Source: JBBSDV01 sp038240335
Lineage (GTDB): Bacteria; Chloroflexota; Dehalococcoidia; DSTF01; JACRBR01
Assembly (NCBI GenBank): GCA_038240335.1
Contig: JBBSDV010000005.1
Span: 1-36,866, forward strand
Direction of reading: 5' to 3'
DNA: 36,866 nucleotides
In this document: positions 16,041 through 23,574 of the stretch, in pieces
Numbering within the stretch: the stretch's first letter is position 1
Layout of the letters: every line of letters starts with the position of its first letter
The notes under the pieces: generated by a model
What the model saw: only the letters and a program-made list of their open reading frames with translations
The model's database searches: none
What the model was told of the DNA's origin: nothing
Position numbers and translations under genes: made by a program

Positions 16041-16790
16041 TTACTTAATCGCCCACGTGACACTCACATCGACCGAAATGTCGAGCTCGCCGGGCTGGAT
16101 CGGCGTCGAGGGCTGCGCCGCGGCGGCATCGCTCGCGATGCCGGCCCGGTACTGCGGCTGCGGCACGTTGTAGGCGCCCTCGGAGATGGTGATCGCGTCG
16201 CCGAGACTGACGCCGGCCGCCTTCGCCAGCGTCTCGGCTTTCGACTTCGCTTCCGCGACGGCCGCTTCCCGCGCCTGTCGCTTGAGGTCGTCCGGCTTGT
16301 CGATCGTGAAGGTGATCGACTGGATCTGCGTGTCATTGCCGCCCGCGGTGACGGCGTCGTCGACGACCTTGCTCGTCGAGTTGATGTTGCGCACCTTCGC
16401 CGTCACGACGTTGTTAATCCGGAAGCCCCGCAGCTGCTGCTTGTTGTTGCTGTAGTCGTACTCCGGCTGGATGCTGAACTGCTGCGTCTGGATGTCCTTC
16501 TCGGCGACGCCGTTGGACTTGAGCGATCGCAACATCCCGTCGAGCGAGCCCGCCGCGCTGTCCCGCGCCTGCTGCACGCTGTCGCCGAGCACCGAGACCC
16601 CGAGCGCCAGTTGGGCCACGTCCGGCGCGCTCGTCGACTTGCCGCTGCCCGTCACGGTGATCCCGGTCTGGACGCCGCCGCCGGACGTCTCGACGCGCGT
16701 TGTCGTATCGCCCATACACGTCGCCGCCATCGACGCGAGCAGCGTCACGGCCCCCAGTATCGCAAACACCAGCATTCGTGATCGTTTCAT
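16041..16790 (-). CDS. SIMPL (DUF541) domain lipoprotein
   Basis: Predicted 249-residue exported protein of the SIMPL/DUF541 family (YggE-like). The N-terminal signal segment ends near Cys25 (MAATC), suggesting a lipoprotein, though the lipobox is loose. The domain starts with ITVTGSGKSTSAPDVAQLALGVSV (about 44-67) and contains GVAEKDIQTQQFSIQPEYDY (about 94-113), then a repeated alpha-beta pattern ending in ISVDVSVTWAIK. SIMPL proteins are periplasmic or surface proteins of unclear function, linked in some bacteria to oxidative or envelope stress. The ATG overlaps the anti-sigma stop by 4 nt (ATGA) and has AGGAGG upstream, so it is in the sigma operon and may be its effector or sensor. Confidence 0.88.
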   Translation of the reverse strand: MKRSRMLVFAILGAVTLLASMAATCMGDTTTRVETSGGGVQTGITVTGSGKSTSAPDVAQLALGVSVLGDSVQQARDSAAGSLDGMLRSLKSNGVAEKDIQTQQFSIQPEYDYSNNKQQLRGFRINNVVTAKVRNINSTSKVVDDAVTAGGNDTQIQSITFTIDKPDDLKRQAREAAVAEAKSKAETLAKAAGVSLGDAITISEGAYNVPQPQYRAGIASDAAAAQPSTPIQPGELDISVDVSVTWAIK

Positions 16791-17743
16791 CGCAACTCCT
16801 CCTTTGTGTGTAACCGCCAGAACAGCGTCAGTGCCGCCGCGGCAACCGTCAGCGCGCCCGCAACTATCTCGATCGTCTGTAAGACGCTGATGCCACCAGT
16901 ATTGTTCCCCGGTGGCTCCGCCCGATTTGATGCGCCGAAAATCTTCGATGTGATCGTCGCCACAGCGTTGTCGTTCGCCCCGGCGGGAGCTTGCGCCGCA
17001 TCGGCGCTGTTTTCGTTAGCAACTGCGCGCGCGGTGCCCGAGGTTGTCGTCGCTGCGAGCGACCCACGCGATCCATTCGTCTCTGTTTGGCGTCGCGCGG
17101 CTGCGTTCGGCTCTGATAGCGCCGTCGACGGCGCAGCCACGGCCGACCCGCTTGCCGCATCGGAGTCTTGTGCCTCGGGATGAGCAGTCGCCGCAGGCGA
17201 GCCTTGTGCCGGGGGATTTGCGGCAGGCGCGAGGCCGCCCGCAGACGGTGATGACGCGCCGCTGCCCGCCGCTCCCGCGTTCGCGGCGACGGCGGAACTC
17301 GCCATCGACTTGTCGCTCGCTGTGTTGGAGCTGCGCATCGCGCCGGAGGCAGGTGCGCGCTCCGCTCGATCGCTGCTGCTGTCGCGGCTCACGTTACCCG
17401 AAAGATCGATCCCGCCCGCGACGACAAGCACGATCGCCGCGAGAGCGCCGAGCGCAGGCACAAGCAGCAACGCCCGGGGCGTCTGCGTGACAACCCGCGA
17501 CACGCGCTCGACATCCGCGGCACGCACTCGGAACGAGCGCACCTCGACGACGGCCGGCATCGCCCGCAACACCTCGCGCGTCGAGCGCAACTCTGCCAGC
17601 AGCGCCTGGCACGCGGCGCACGACGCGACATGCCCGTCGAGCGCCGACACCGCCGCGGCATCGAGCTCGCCGTCGAGGCGCGCGGACAGCGCGGCAGCAT
17701 CCGGCTCGTGGCGGCGCCGGAGCGCGCGCAACAGCTTGTTCAC
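16787..17743 (-). CDS. Zinc-finger anti-sigma factor with two membrane segments
   Basis: Predicted 318-residue membrane anti-sigma factor. Residues about 15-60 form a zf-HC2-type domain with His38, Cys42 and Cys45 (HVASCAAC), which in this family binds the sigma factor in the cytoplasm. A transmembrane helix follows at about 91-112 (ALLLVPALGALAAIVLVVAG). The outer part, about 150 residues, is very rich in Ala, Ser, Gly and Pro. A second hydrophobic segment near the C-terminus (about 286-310) precedes a short basic tail. Start: GTG 17743 is preferred because GGAG (17753-17750) lies 6 nt upstream; the frame is open to 17863, which would overlap the sigma gene by 56 nt. The gene lies directly downstream of its probable cognate sigma gene. 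Confidence 0.82.
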   Translation of the reverse strand: MNKLLRALRRRHEPDAAALSARLDGELDAAAVSALDGHVASCAACQALLAELRSTREVLRAMPAVVEVRSFRVRAADVERVSRVVTQTPRALLLVPALGALAAIVLVVAGGIDLSGNVSRDSSSDRAERAPASGAMRSSNTASDKSMASSAVAANAGAAGSGASSPSAGGLAPAANPPAQGSPAATAHPEAQDSDAASGSAVAAPSTALSEPNAAARRQTETNGSRGSLAATTTSGTARAVANENSADAAQAPAGANDNAVATITSKIFGASNRAEPPGNNTGGISVLQTIEIVAGALTVAAAALTLFWRLHTKEELR

Positions 17744-17807
17744 ATCTGGCTCCACGTGGCGGCCGTATCCTGACTCGGTCTCACTCTGTAGGACGACGCA
17801 GGTGCGC

Positions 17808-18404
17808 TCATTGTTCCACCGCCGGCCCCAGCTCTCGCCGCAGCTTCCCGCGCCCCCGCGCAATCCGCGACTTTACGGTGCCGATCGACGTCCGCATCGC
17901 TTCCGCGATCTCCTCGTACGCGAAACCCTGCATGTCGCACATGACGACCGCCAGTCGCTGGTCCGGCGGCAGCCGCAGCAACGCCGCCTGCACGACGGCC
18001 TGCTGCTCCGACCGCAGCGCCTCCACCTCCGGGCCGCTCGCCGGATCGGCAATCTGCAGCGGATCCTCGGCAAGCGGCGTCGGCGCATCGAGCGAGATTG
18101 CCGGTCGGCGCTGGCGGCGGCGCAGCTCATCGGTACAGGCGTTCGCCGCGATCCGCATCAGCCACGCCCGAAAATGGGCGCCGGTGAAACGCGAAAGATT
18201 GCGGTACGCCGACAAAAATGCGTCCTGCGTCGCATCTTCAGCGGCTGGCGCGCTGCCGAGCATTCGATAGCAGAGGTTGTACGCGAGTCGCTGGTGCAGG
18301 TCGACCAGCGCGTTGAACGCGTCGAGGTCGCCGGTGCGCGCGCGTGCTATGAGCGCCGCCTCGGCATCGGGAACGGACGCGGCACCGGGTGGCGGATTCG
18401 TCAT
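17808..18404 (-). CDS. RNA polymerase ECF sigma factor
   Basis: Predicted 198-residue sigma70-family factor of the ECF type. Region 2 spans about residues 30-100 (LVDLHQRLAYNLCYRML, AEDATQDAFLSAYRNL, FRAWLMRIAANACTDELRRRQRR). Region 4 spans about 140-192 (LLRLPPDQRLAVVMCDMQGFAYEEIAEAMRTSIGTVKSRIARGR), with a clear helix-turn-helix. Regions 1.1 and 3 are absent, as expected. It directs RNA polymerase to a set of stress or envelope promoters. ATG 18404 is chosen; TTG 18440 is also open but unlikely. A TAGAAT (18421-18416) 11 nt upstream may be its -10 box. It is followed by the anti-sigma and SIMPL genes and is divergent from lepB. Confidence 0.9.
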   Translation of the reverse strand: MTNPPPGAASVPDAEAALIARARTGDLDAFNALVDLHQRLAYNLCYRMLGSAPAAEDATQDAFLSAYRNLSRFTGAHFRAWLMRIAANACTDELRRRQRRPAISLDAPTPLAEDPLQIADPASGPEVEALRSEQQAVVQAALLRLPPDQRLAVVMCDMQGFAYEEIAEAMRTSIGTVKSRIARGRGKLRRELGPAVEQ

Positions 18405-18415
18405 CAATGCGGCGG

Positions 18416-18421
18416 ATTCTA
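18416..18421 (-). promoter_or_regulatory. Possible -10 box of the ECF sigma operon
   Basis: TAGAAT on the minus strand lies 11 nt before the sigma ATG (18404). A TTGATA (18440-18435) lies only 13 nt further up, too close for a normal -35 box, so this is uncertain. Confidence 0.3.
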
Positions 18422-18457
18422 ACAGAGCAGGCGATATCAAGCGCGGATGCGCCGTGC

Positions 18458-18463
18458 TAGACT
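18458..18463 (+). promoter_or_regulatory. Possible -10 box of lepB
   Basis: TAGACT lies 9 nt before ATG 18473, matching the box-to-start geometry and sequence seen at the methylmalonyl-CoA mutase gene. No -35 box is visible. A transcript from here would start at or next to the ATG. Confidence 0.4.
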
Positions 18464-18472
18464 TGGACGCTT

Positions 18473-19864
18473 ATGGCCGACATTCCCGCCAACGAAGATG
18501 ATACGCTCCGCCCTCCCGACGGACCGTTAGATCAGCCCAAACCACGCAGCGCCTGGCAAGATGCCCTCGAGGCGTCGTCGCGCGATGATGCGGACTCGCC
18601 GCAGGCCGCCTCGAGCGTTCCTGCCGGCGATTCGGTTCACGCTGAAGCTTCCGACGCCCTCCGCGAAGATGCATCAGCGCCGTCCGAGGCATCGAGCCAA
18701 ACGGCCGACGCGGCGTCGCTCGCGGACGATCCCGCCGCGCCCGGCGCGCTCGATGCCGCGAACGGTGCGCGGTATCTGTCGCCGCCACCCGCGGCGGAGC
18801 AACCGCCCGCGCTGCCGACGTTCCAGCCTGTGGGTCGCTGGCGCGAGCCAGCCTCCGACGCTGCCGCAGCGCCGCAAATCTCGCCAGCCTCGCCGGACCA
18901 CGCGTCGATGCCCGCGGCCGATGAGGCCGAACCCGACGATGACGAGGATGTCGTGCTGCACGGCGCCCCATCGTCGGTCACCCACATGGCATCGAACAAG
19001 GATGCTTCTGCTGCTGCTTCCCCGTCGCCCGTGACGCAGAACAACATCGCGTCGCCTGCGTCCGCTCCCGAGCCGTACGTCGATGCCTTCGACCGCGATC
19101 GCTACGCCGATGTGCCGGTCAGCCTTGAGCTCGCCGCTTCGCCGGCGGACGTTGGTCTCGGCCCGAAGGCCTACGATCGAGCCCTGCCGTACGAAGTGAT
19201 CGAGAAGCGTCGACGTCGCCGCAGCGGCACGCGCGCCCGCCGCGTCGGCCGGGAGCTCGTCGAGACGGTCATCCTCGCCCTGCTGATCTTCTTCGCCGTT
19301 AAGGCCGTCGTTCAAAACTTCCGCGTCGAAGGCTCGAGCATGGAACCGTCGATGCACGACGACCAGTATTTGCTCGTGAACAAGGCGCTCTACTTCCGCC
19401 TCAACCTCAACTCCATCCACGACTTCCTGCCGTTCGTGCCGTCCGACAACGGCGAGCGGCACGTCTTCCGCCCGCCCCAGCGCGGTGACGTCATCGTCTT
19501 TCGCTTCCCGCTCGATCCGACGCGAGACTTCATCAAGCGCGTCATCGGCGTGCCCGGCGATACCGTCGAGGTGAAGGACGAGACGGTGTTCGTGAACGGC
19601 AGCCCGCTCAAGGAGGACTACATCAAGGACAAGCCGAACTACACGTATGCGGCGAAGACCGTGCCGCCCGGGATGTACTACGTGCTCGGCGACAATCGGC
19701 GCAACAGCTACGACTCGCACGCCTGGGGGACGAGCTGCACGCCGCAGCAGCAGTGCGACTTCGTCCCGGAGGAGAACATCATCGGTCAGGCCTGGGTCTC
19801 CTACTGGCCCTGGGCCGACCTCGGCCTGATCAACAACAAGAACATCCACCCGCAGGCCCCGTAG
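18473..19864 (+). CDS. lepB: Signal peptidase I with long N-terminal extension
   Basis: Predicted 463-residue membrane serine peptidase (family S26) that removes signal peptides from secreted proteins. The catalytic Ser289 lies in GSSMEPSM directly after a transmembrane helix (about 262-283), and the general base Lys355 lies in RDFIKRVIGVPGD. Box E is GDNRRNSYDSH. The catalytic part (about 250-463) has normal length for Gram-positive-type enzymes. The first 250 residues are an extra, disordered, acidic and Ala/Ser/Pro-rich segment without membrane helices, so it would lie in the cytoplasm. This extension has no stop or frame change, and the ATG at 18473 fits the -10 box at 18458; an internal start near 19150 cannot be excluded. 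Upstream it faces the ECF sigma operon. Confidence 0.9.
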   Translation: MADIPANEDDTLRPPDGPLDQPKPRSAWQDALEASSRDDADSPQAASSVPAGDSVHAEASDALREDASAPSEASSQTADAASLADDPAAPGALDAANGARYLSPPPAAEQPPALPTFQPVGRWREPASDAAAAPQISPASPDHASMPAADEAEPDDDEDVVLHGAPSSVTHMASNKDASAAASPSPVTQNNIASPASAPEPYVDAFDRDRYADVPVSLELAASPADVGLGPKAYDRALPYEVIEKRRRRRSGTRARRVGRELVETVILALLIFFAVKAVVQNFRVEGSSMEPSMHDDQYLLVNKALYFRLNLNSIHDFLPFVPSDNGERHVFRPPQRGDVIVFRFPLDPTRDFIKRVIGVPGDTVEVKDETVFVNGSPLKEDYIKDKPNYTYAAKTVPPGMYYVLGDNRRNSYDSHAWGTSCTPQQQCDFVPEENIIGQAWVSYWPWADLGLINNKNIHPQAP

Positions 19865-19945
19865 CCCAAACCGCCGGCGCAGCGAACCACCGAAGACGTC
19901 GGGATGGATGCGCCCATCCTCATTCCGCCCACGTCGAACCAGACA

Positions 19946-20010
19946 TGGTACGTGCCCCGGCCTGTACAACCCCGGTAGAGGGCGCTGCGCTCTGCATTCC
20001 TACCTGACGC
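19946..20010 (+). repeat. Partial copy of the dispersed palindromic intergenic repeat
   Basis: CCTGTACAACCCCGGTAGAG followed by GGCGCTGCGCTCTGCATTCC matches the CTGTACA, CCGG and AGAG-GCGCTCT parts of the copy at 34159-34314. It sits in the 296-nt gap between lepB and the mutase gene; the rest of that gap holds the mutase promoter and nothing else I can identify. Confidence 0.5.
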
Positions 20011-20125
20011 GTGAAGGCGTCAATACGGTTTTGGGGCCCGTTATAACAATCTTCAAGACGCTCATTCACGGTGATGGGAACGCGCCTTCGACGACGTCTA
20101 AGCGAGCCCGACGTCGCGTCGGTAA

Positions 20126-20154
20126 TTGCCCGCCTCGGCGGCGCTCCGTAGACT
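20126..20154 (+). promoter_or_regulatory. Promoter of methylmalonyl-CoA mutase gene, near-leaderless
   Basis: TTGCCC (20126-20131), a 17-nt spacer and TAGACT (20149-20154) form a promoter whose -10 box ends 6 nt before ATG 20161. Transcription would start at about the A of the ATG. No ribosome site precedes the gene, in agreement. Confidence 0.6.
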
Positions 20155-20160
20155 TGCGTT

Positions 20161-21780
20161 ATGACTGCTGATGACATGAAGAAACTGACGGAGCGCGATG
20201 TGCCGTTTGAGACGTCGTCGGGGGCGCCGGTGAAGGCCGCGTACACACCGGCCGACCTCAACGGCTTCGACTACGCGGCCGAGCTCGGGCTGCCGGGGGA
20301 GTTTCCGTTCACGCGCGGAGTGCAGCCGACGATGTACCGCGGGCGCTTCTGGACGATGCGACAGTACGCCGGCTTCTCCGACGCCGAGGAGTCGAATCGG
20401 CGCTACAAATACCTGCTCTCGCAGGGGCAGACAGGACTGTCGGTCGCCTTCGACCTGCCCACGCAGATCGGCTACGACCCTGACGACATGATGGCCGAGG
20501 GCGAGGTCGGCAAGGTCGGCGTCTCGATCTGCTCGCTCGAGGATGTGGAGACGCTGTTCCGCGACATTCCGCTCGAGACAGTGACGACGTCGATGACGAT
20601 CAACGCAACGGCGGCGGTGTTGCTCGCGCTTTATGTCGCGGTGGCGAAGAAGCAGGGCGCGGATCTGACGAAGGTCGGCGGCACGACGCAGAACGACATC
20701 CTCAAGGAGTACATCGCCCGCGGCACGTACATCTTCCCGCCACGGCCGTCGCTGCGGTTGATCACGGACGTGTTCGCGTGGTGCAACGAGAACCTGCCGG
20801 CGTGGAACACGATCAGCATCAGCGGTTACCACATGCGCGAGGCCGGCTGCACGGCGGCCCAGGAAGTCGGCTTCACGATTGCCGACGCGATCCAGTACAC
20901 ACAAGCGGCGCTCGATCGTGGGCTCAAGATAGATGACTTCGCGCCGCGGCTGGCGTTCTTTTTCGCCTGTCACGGCAATTTTCTGGAGGAGATCGCGAAG
21001 TTCCGGGCGGCGCGGCGTCTCTGGGCGCGCACCGTCAAGGGGCGCTTCGGCTCGACGAACGCGGACTCGCAGAAGATGCGGTTCCACACCCAGACCGGAG
21101 GCGCAACGCTTACAGCGCAACAGCCGATCAACAACCTCGTGCGTACGGCGCTGCAGGGGCTCTCGGCGGTGCTCGGCGGGACGCAATCGCTGCACACGAA
21201 CAGCTACGACGAGGCGCTTTCGCTGCCGAGCCAGCACGCCGCCGAGCTGGCGCTTCGGACGCAGCAAATCATGGCGTACGAGACGGGGGTCGGCGACACG
21301 ATCGACCCGCTAGCGGGATCGTGGTACATCGAGCACCTCACCGATGAGGTGGAGCGGGATGCGGCGGATTACGTGCGGCGCATCGACGAGATGGGCGGCG
21401 CGCTGGCCGCTGTCGAGCGCGGCTTTCAGGCGCAGGAGATCCACGAGAACGCGTTTCGGATCCAACGCGACATCGAGTCGCACCGCAAGATCGTGGTCGG
21501 TGTCAACGAGTTCGTCGACGAGGAAGCAGCGCCGACGGGGCTGCATCAGCACGACGTGACTGTTGGCGCGCGGCGCATCGAACAGGTTAAGCGGCTACGG
21601 GCGGAGCGCGATGCCGGCCGCGCCGAGTCGGCGCTGCGGCGACTCGAGGACACCGCGCATGGCGACGGCAACTTGATGCCGGTGCTAGTCGAGGCGGTCG
21701 AGGCATATGTCACGCTCGGCGAGATCTGCGCGCGCCTGCGCGGGGTGTGGGGCGAGCAGCGCGAGACGATGGCGTTGTGA
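20161..21780 (+). CDS. Methylmalonyl-CoA mutase large (catalytic) subunit
   Basis: Predicted 539-residue acyl-CoA mutase catalytic chain. It interconverts methylmalonyl-CoA and succinyl-CoA by a B12 radical mechanism in propionyl-CoA metabolism. Family motifs are PFTRGVQPTMYRGRFWTMRQYAGF (about residues 42-65), GLSVAFDLPTQIGYD (about 92-106), TMTINATA region as VTTSMTINATAAVLLALY (about 141-158), GTTQNDILKEY (about 174-184) and TQTGGATLTAQQP-like (about 314-327). The C-terminal B12-binding domain is absent; it is normally a separate chain of about 140 residues in such split enzymes and is not in this window. Alternatives in the family are ethylmalonyl- or isobutyryl-CoA mutase; the TMYR form favours methylmalonyl. 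The gene has a promoter close to its ATG. Confidence 0.9.
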   Translation: MTADDMKKLTERDVPFETSSGAPVKAAYTPADLNGFDYAAELGLPGEFPFTRGVQPTMYRGRFWTMRQYAGFSDAEESNRRYKYLLSQGQTGLSVAFDLPTQIGYDPDDMMAEGEVGKVGVSICSLEDVETLFRDIPLETVTTSMTINATAAVLLALYVAVAKKQGADLTKVGGTTQNDILKEYIARGTYIFPPRPSLRLITDVFAWCNENLPAWNTISISGYHMREAGCTAAQEVGFTIADAIQYTQAALDRGLKIDDFAPRLAFFFACHGNFLEEIAKFRAARRLWARTVKGRFGSTNADSQKMRFHTQTGGATLTAQQPINNLVRTALQGLSAVLGGTQSLHTNSYDEALSLPSQHAAELALRTQQIMAYETGVGDTIDPLAGSWYIEHLTDEVERDAADYVRRIDEMGGALAAVERGFQAQEIHENAFRIQRDIESHRKIVVGVNEFVDEEAAPTGLHQHDVTVGARRIEQVKRLRAERDAGRAESALRRLEDTAHGDGNLMPVLVEAVEAYVTLGEICARLRGVWGEQRETMAL

Positions 21781-21826
21781 GTTTGTGGTTTGTAGTTTTT
21801 AGTTTGTCGTTTGTAGTTTGTAGTTC
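21781..21826. repeat. Degenerate simple repeat of GTTTGTAGT-like units
   Basis: Directly after the mutase stop there are about five irregular copies of a T/G-rich unit (GTTTGTGGT, TTGTAGTTT, GTTTGTCGT, TTGTAGTTTG, TAGTTC). It marks the border to the AT-richer HNH gene. Confidence 0.6.
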
Positions 21827-21859
21827 AAGACGCGGTCAGTGAGCGCTGAACGTGGTGGC

Positions 21860-23482
21860 TCACGCCTGAACCATCTTGGTCAAATTCAGTGGTTCATACA
21901 ATATTTGCTGCCCCTGCATCGACTTACCGGTCGTGAATATCTTGTTCCAAAATTCGTAGTTCTGCTTGCCACCGAACACCGTCAGCGAAAGCTCGCGGTT
22001 CATCCAGATTGGCAAGAGCGTGAGGCTTCGCATGTAATTCGCGATATTGTTCCAGAGCGAATCGGGATGCCGCCGTTGAAATAACGCGGTCTCGGTGAAC
22101 GGAATTCCTTGGAACGCGTAGAAGGTCGTAACGATCTGCCGGACGTACGACAACCAGTTGTAGAGGATCTCTTCTTTCGCCATTCGATACGCACGTAGAT
22201 GGTTTTCCGACACGTCCTCACCAGCTTGCACCTTGTTCTCGACGCGGTAGGTGCCCTTTTCTAGATCAAACTTCCCTTCAAATACCGTTTCCGAGATGAT
22301 GTTCATCAGATGCACAATCTGATCTCGCTCAAGTTCTCTTGGGTTCTCCCCGACGTCCGACCCGTATGAGAGGGGTGTAGCCAGCATGTCGGTACCAATG
22401 AAAAAGGAATAGAACGTCTTGTCGACGGTGCTGTACGAAATTGGCTTGCTGTTTTTTCGCCCGCCCAAGTCTATGTATTGACGGAGCCGATTGGCCGGAT
22501 CATGCGTTACGCCGTCCCTAACCGCGTCGAGAATATAGCGCTTCATTTCTGACGCCTCTCCGCTGAACAATTTCACAAGATCGCGTTCAGAGAAGTCGAA
22601 CTCCGCGACGCTACGGCTCGTTTCCTGCTGAAAACGCTCGACGCGATCGCGATACAAGGCGCTTCCAAGGTGACGTTGAATCGATTTGTCGAACGCAACT
22701 TGACGGAGCTTGCTGCCGGCATTCGTGTTCGCTTGAAGTAGAACGTCGAGATTTGGGTTCAAGAAAACGCGCACAGGAAGCCAATCTATGTCGAGGAGTA
22801 TCTGAGCGGCAGCTTTGTGCTGGCCGTCGAAGATTTGAACCTTTCCGGCGTCCGGACCGTCGGTCGTTAACCATCCCAAGGAGACGTGTAGCTGCGGGCG
22901 TTTACGAAAGAACTCTTCTACCAAGCCACGCAGACTGACGCCGAGATTGCGAGGATTGATCCGTTCGTCGTGGAAAAGATACGTGAGTGGCATGAGTGCG
23001 AAAAAGTACGACATGCCACTCAAGGCATCGGTATAGAGTTCAGTCTCGTGAATTCTCGTACCATCTACGCCCGAGAGCTTAGGAAACCCGTAACGCACCC
23101 GTTGATCTTGGATTGACAACTGGAGTCTCTGTGGGTTTCCCGCGCTCAATGCAAGAAGATCCCCCAGGTTCGGCGCGTCACGGCCGGCATCTTGGACGGC
23201 CCCTTGTAGAGCGGCGAAGCGCGCCATCACGCGGGCGACGCGCAGATCAGCGGCCTGCTTGGAGCGGTTGCATTGGGCGTGAGTTATCGCGAAGTTTGTT
23301 GGATCGTCCGGCCCCAGCTCCGCCAGAGGTTGAATGTGATCGACGTCGAGGCTGCCACGCTGAAGATCGTAATCGATTTCTCGCTCGCAGATGAAGCACT
23401 TGAGTCCCTGGATGTCGAGTAGTTTCCGTTCGAGTTGCTCCCGGCCGGCGGAGTTCAAGTCAGACAGGTACTTAGACGCCAT
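21860..23482 (-). CDS. HNH endonuclease-like protein with DGQHR-type domain
   Basis: Predicted 540-residue protein. Residues about 28-76 form an HNH nuclease/zinc domain: Cys29-x2-Cys32, VDHIQPL (Asp48-His49), Asn63, His68 and Cys71-Asn72 in HAQCNRSK. A central domain contains IFDGQHKAAAQILL (residues 217-230, DGQHK at 219-223), the signature of DGQHR/ParB-like proteins such as DndB and of GmrSD-like DGQQR domains, followed by QANTNAGSKLRQVAF. The remaining 250 residues are helical and unassigned. HNH would cut or nick DNA; DGQHR domains are tied to phosphorothioation and restriction systems. No partner gene is adjacent, so the function is unknown. GC is visibly lower than its neighbours (about 40-50% in many lines), suggesting recent transfer. 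ATG 23482 has GGAG upstream. Confidence 0.72.
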   Translation of the reverse strand: MASKYLSDLNSAGREQLERKLLDIQGLKCFICEREIDYDLQRGSLDVDHIQPLAELGPDDPTNFAITHAQCNRSKQAADLRVARVMARFAALQGAVQDAGRDAPNLGDLLALSAGNPQRLQLSIQDQRVRYGFPKLSGVDGTRIHETELYTDALSGMSYFFALMPLTYLFHDERINPRNLGVSLRGLVEEFFRKRPQLHVSLGWLTTDGPDAGKVQIFDGQHKAAAQILLDIDWLPVRVFLNPNLDVLLQANTNAGSKLRQVAFDKSIQRHLGSALYRDRVERFQQETSRSVAEFDFSERDLVKLFSGEASEMKRYILDAVRDGVTHDPANRLRQYIDLGGRKNSKPISYSTVDKTFYSFFIGTDMLATPLSYGSDVGENPRELERDQIVHLMNIISETVFEGKFDLEKGTYRVENKVQAGEDVSENHLRAYRMAKEEILYNWLSYVRQIVTTFYAFQGIPFTETALFQRRHPDSLWNNIANYMRSLTLLPIWMNRELSLTVFGGKQNYEFWNKIFTTGKSMQGQQILYEPLNLTKMVQA

Positions 23483-23574
23483 CGAGGCTCCGCTCCATCC
23501 TTCGCAATTGTGCCCAGACCATAGTAGCGCGTGTTCGTACTGAGATGCGATTTCGCCGGCACGGTGCGTAGGTA

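Noticed and set aside
17740..17940. Short frame with an ATGA overlap at the sigma stop
   Set aside because: An ATG overlaps the sigma TGA but the frame stops after 23 codons; the GTG at 17743 with GGAG in another frame leads into the zinc-finger anti-sigma protein.
18674..19969. A 431-codon open frame on the minus strand
   Set aside because: Antisense to lepB; repetitive Arg/Val/Asp composition typical of a GC-rich shadow.
20098..21267. A 389-codon open frame on the minus strand
   Set aside because: Antisense to the mutase gene; no recognisable fold or start signal.
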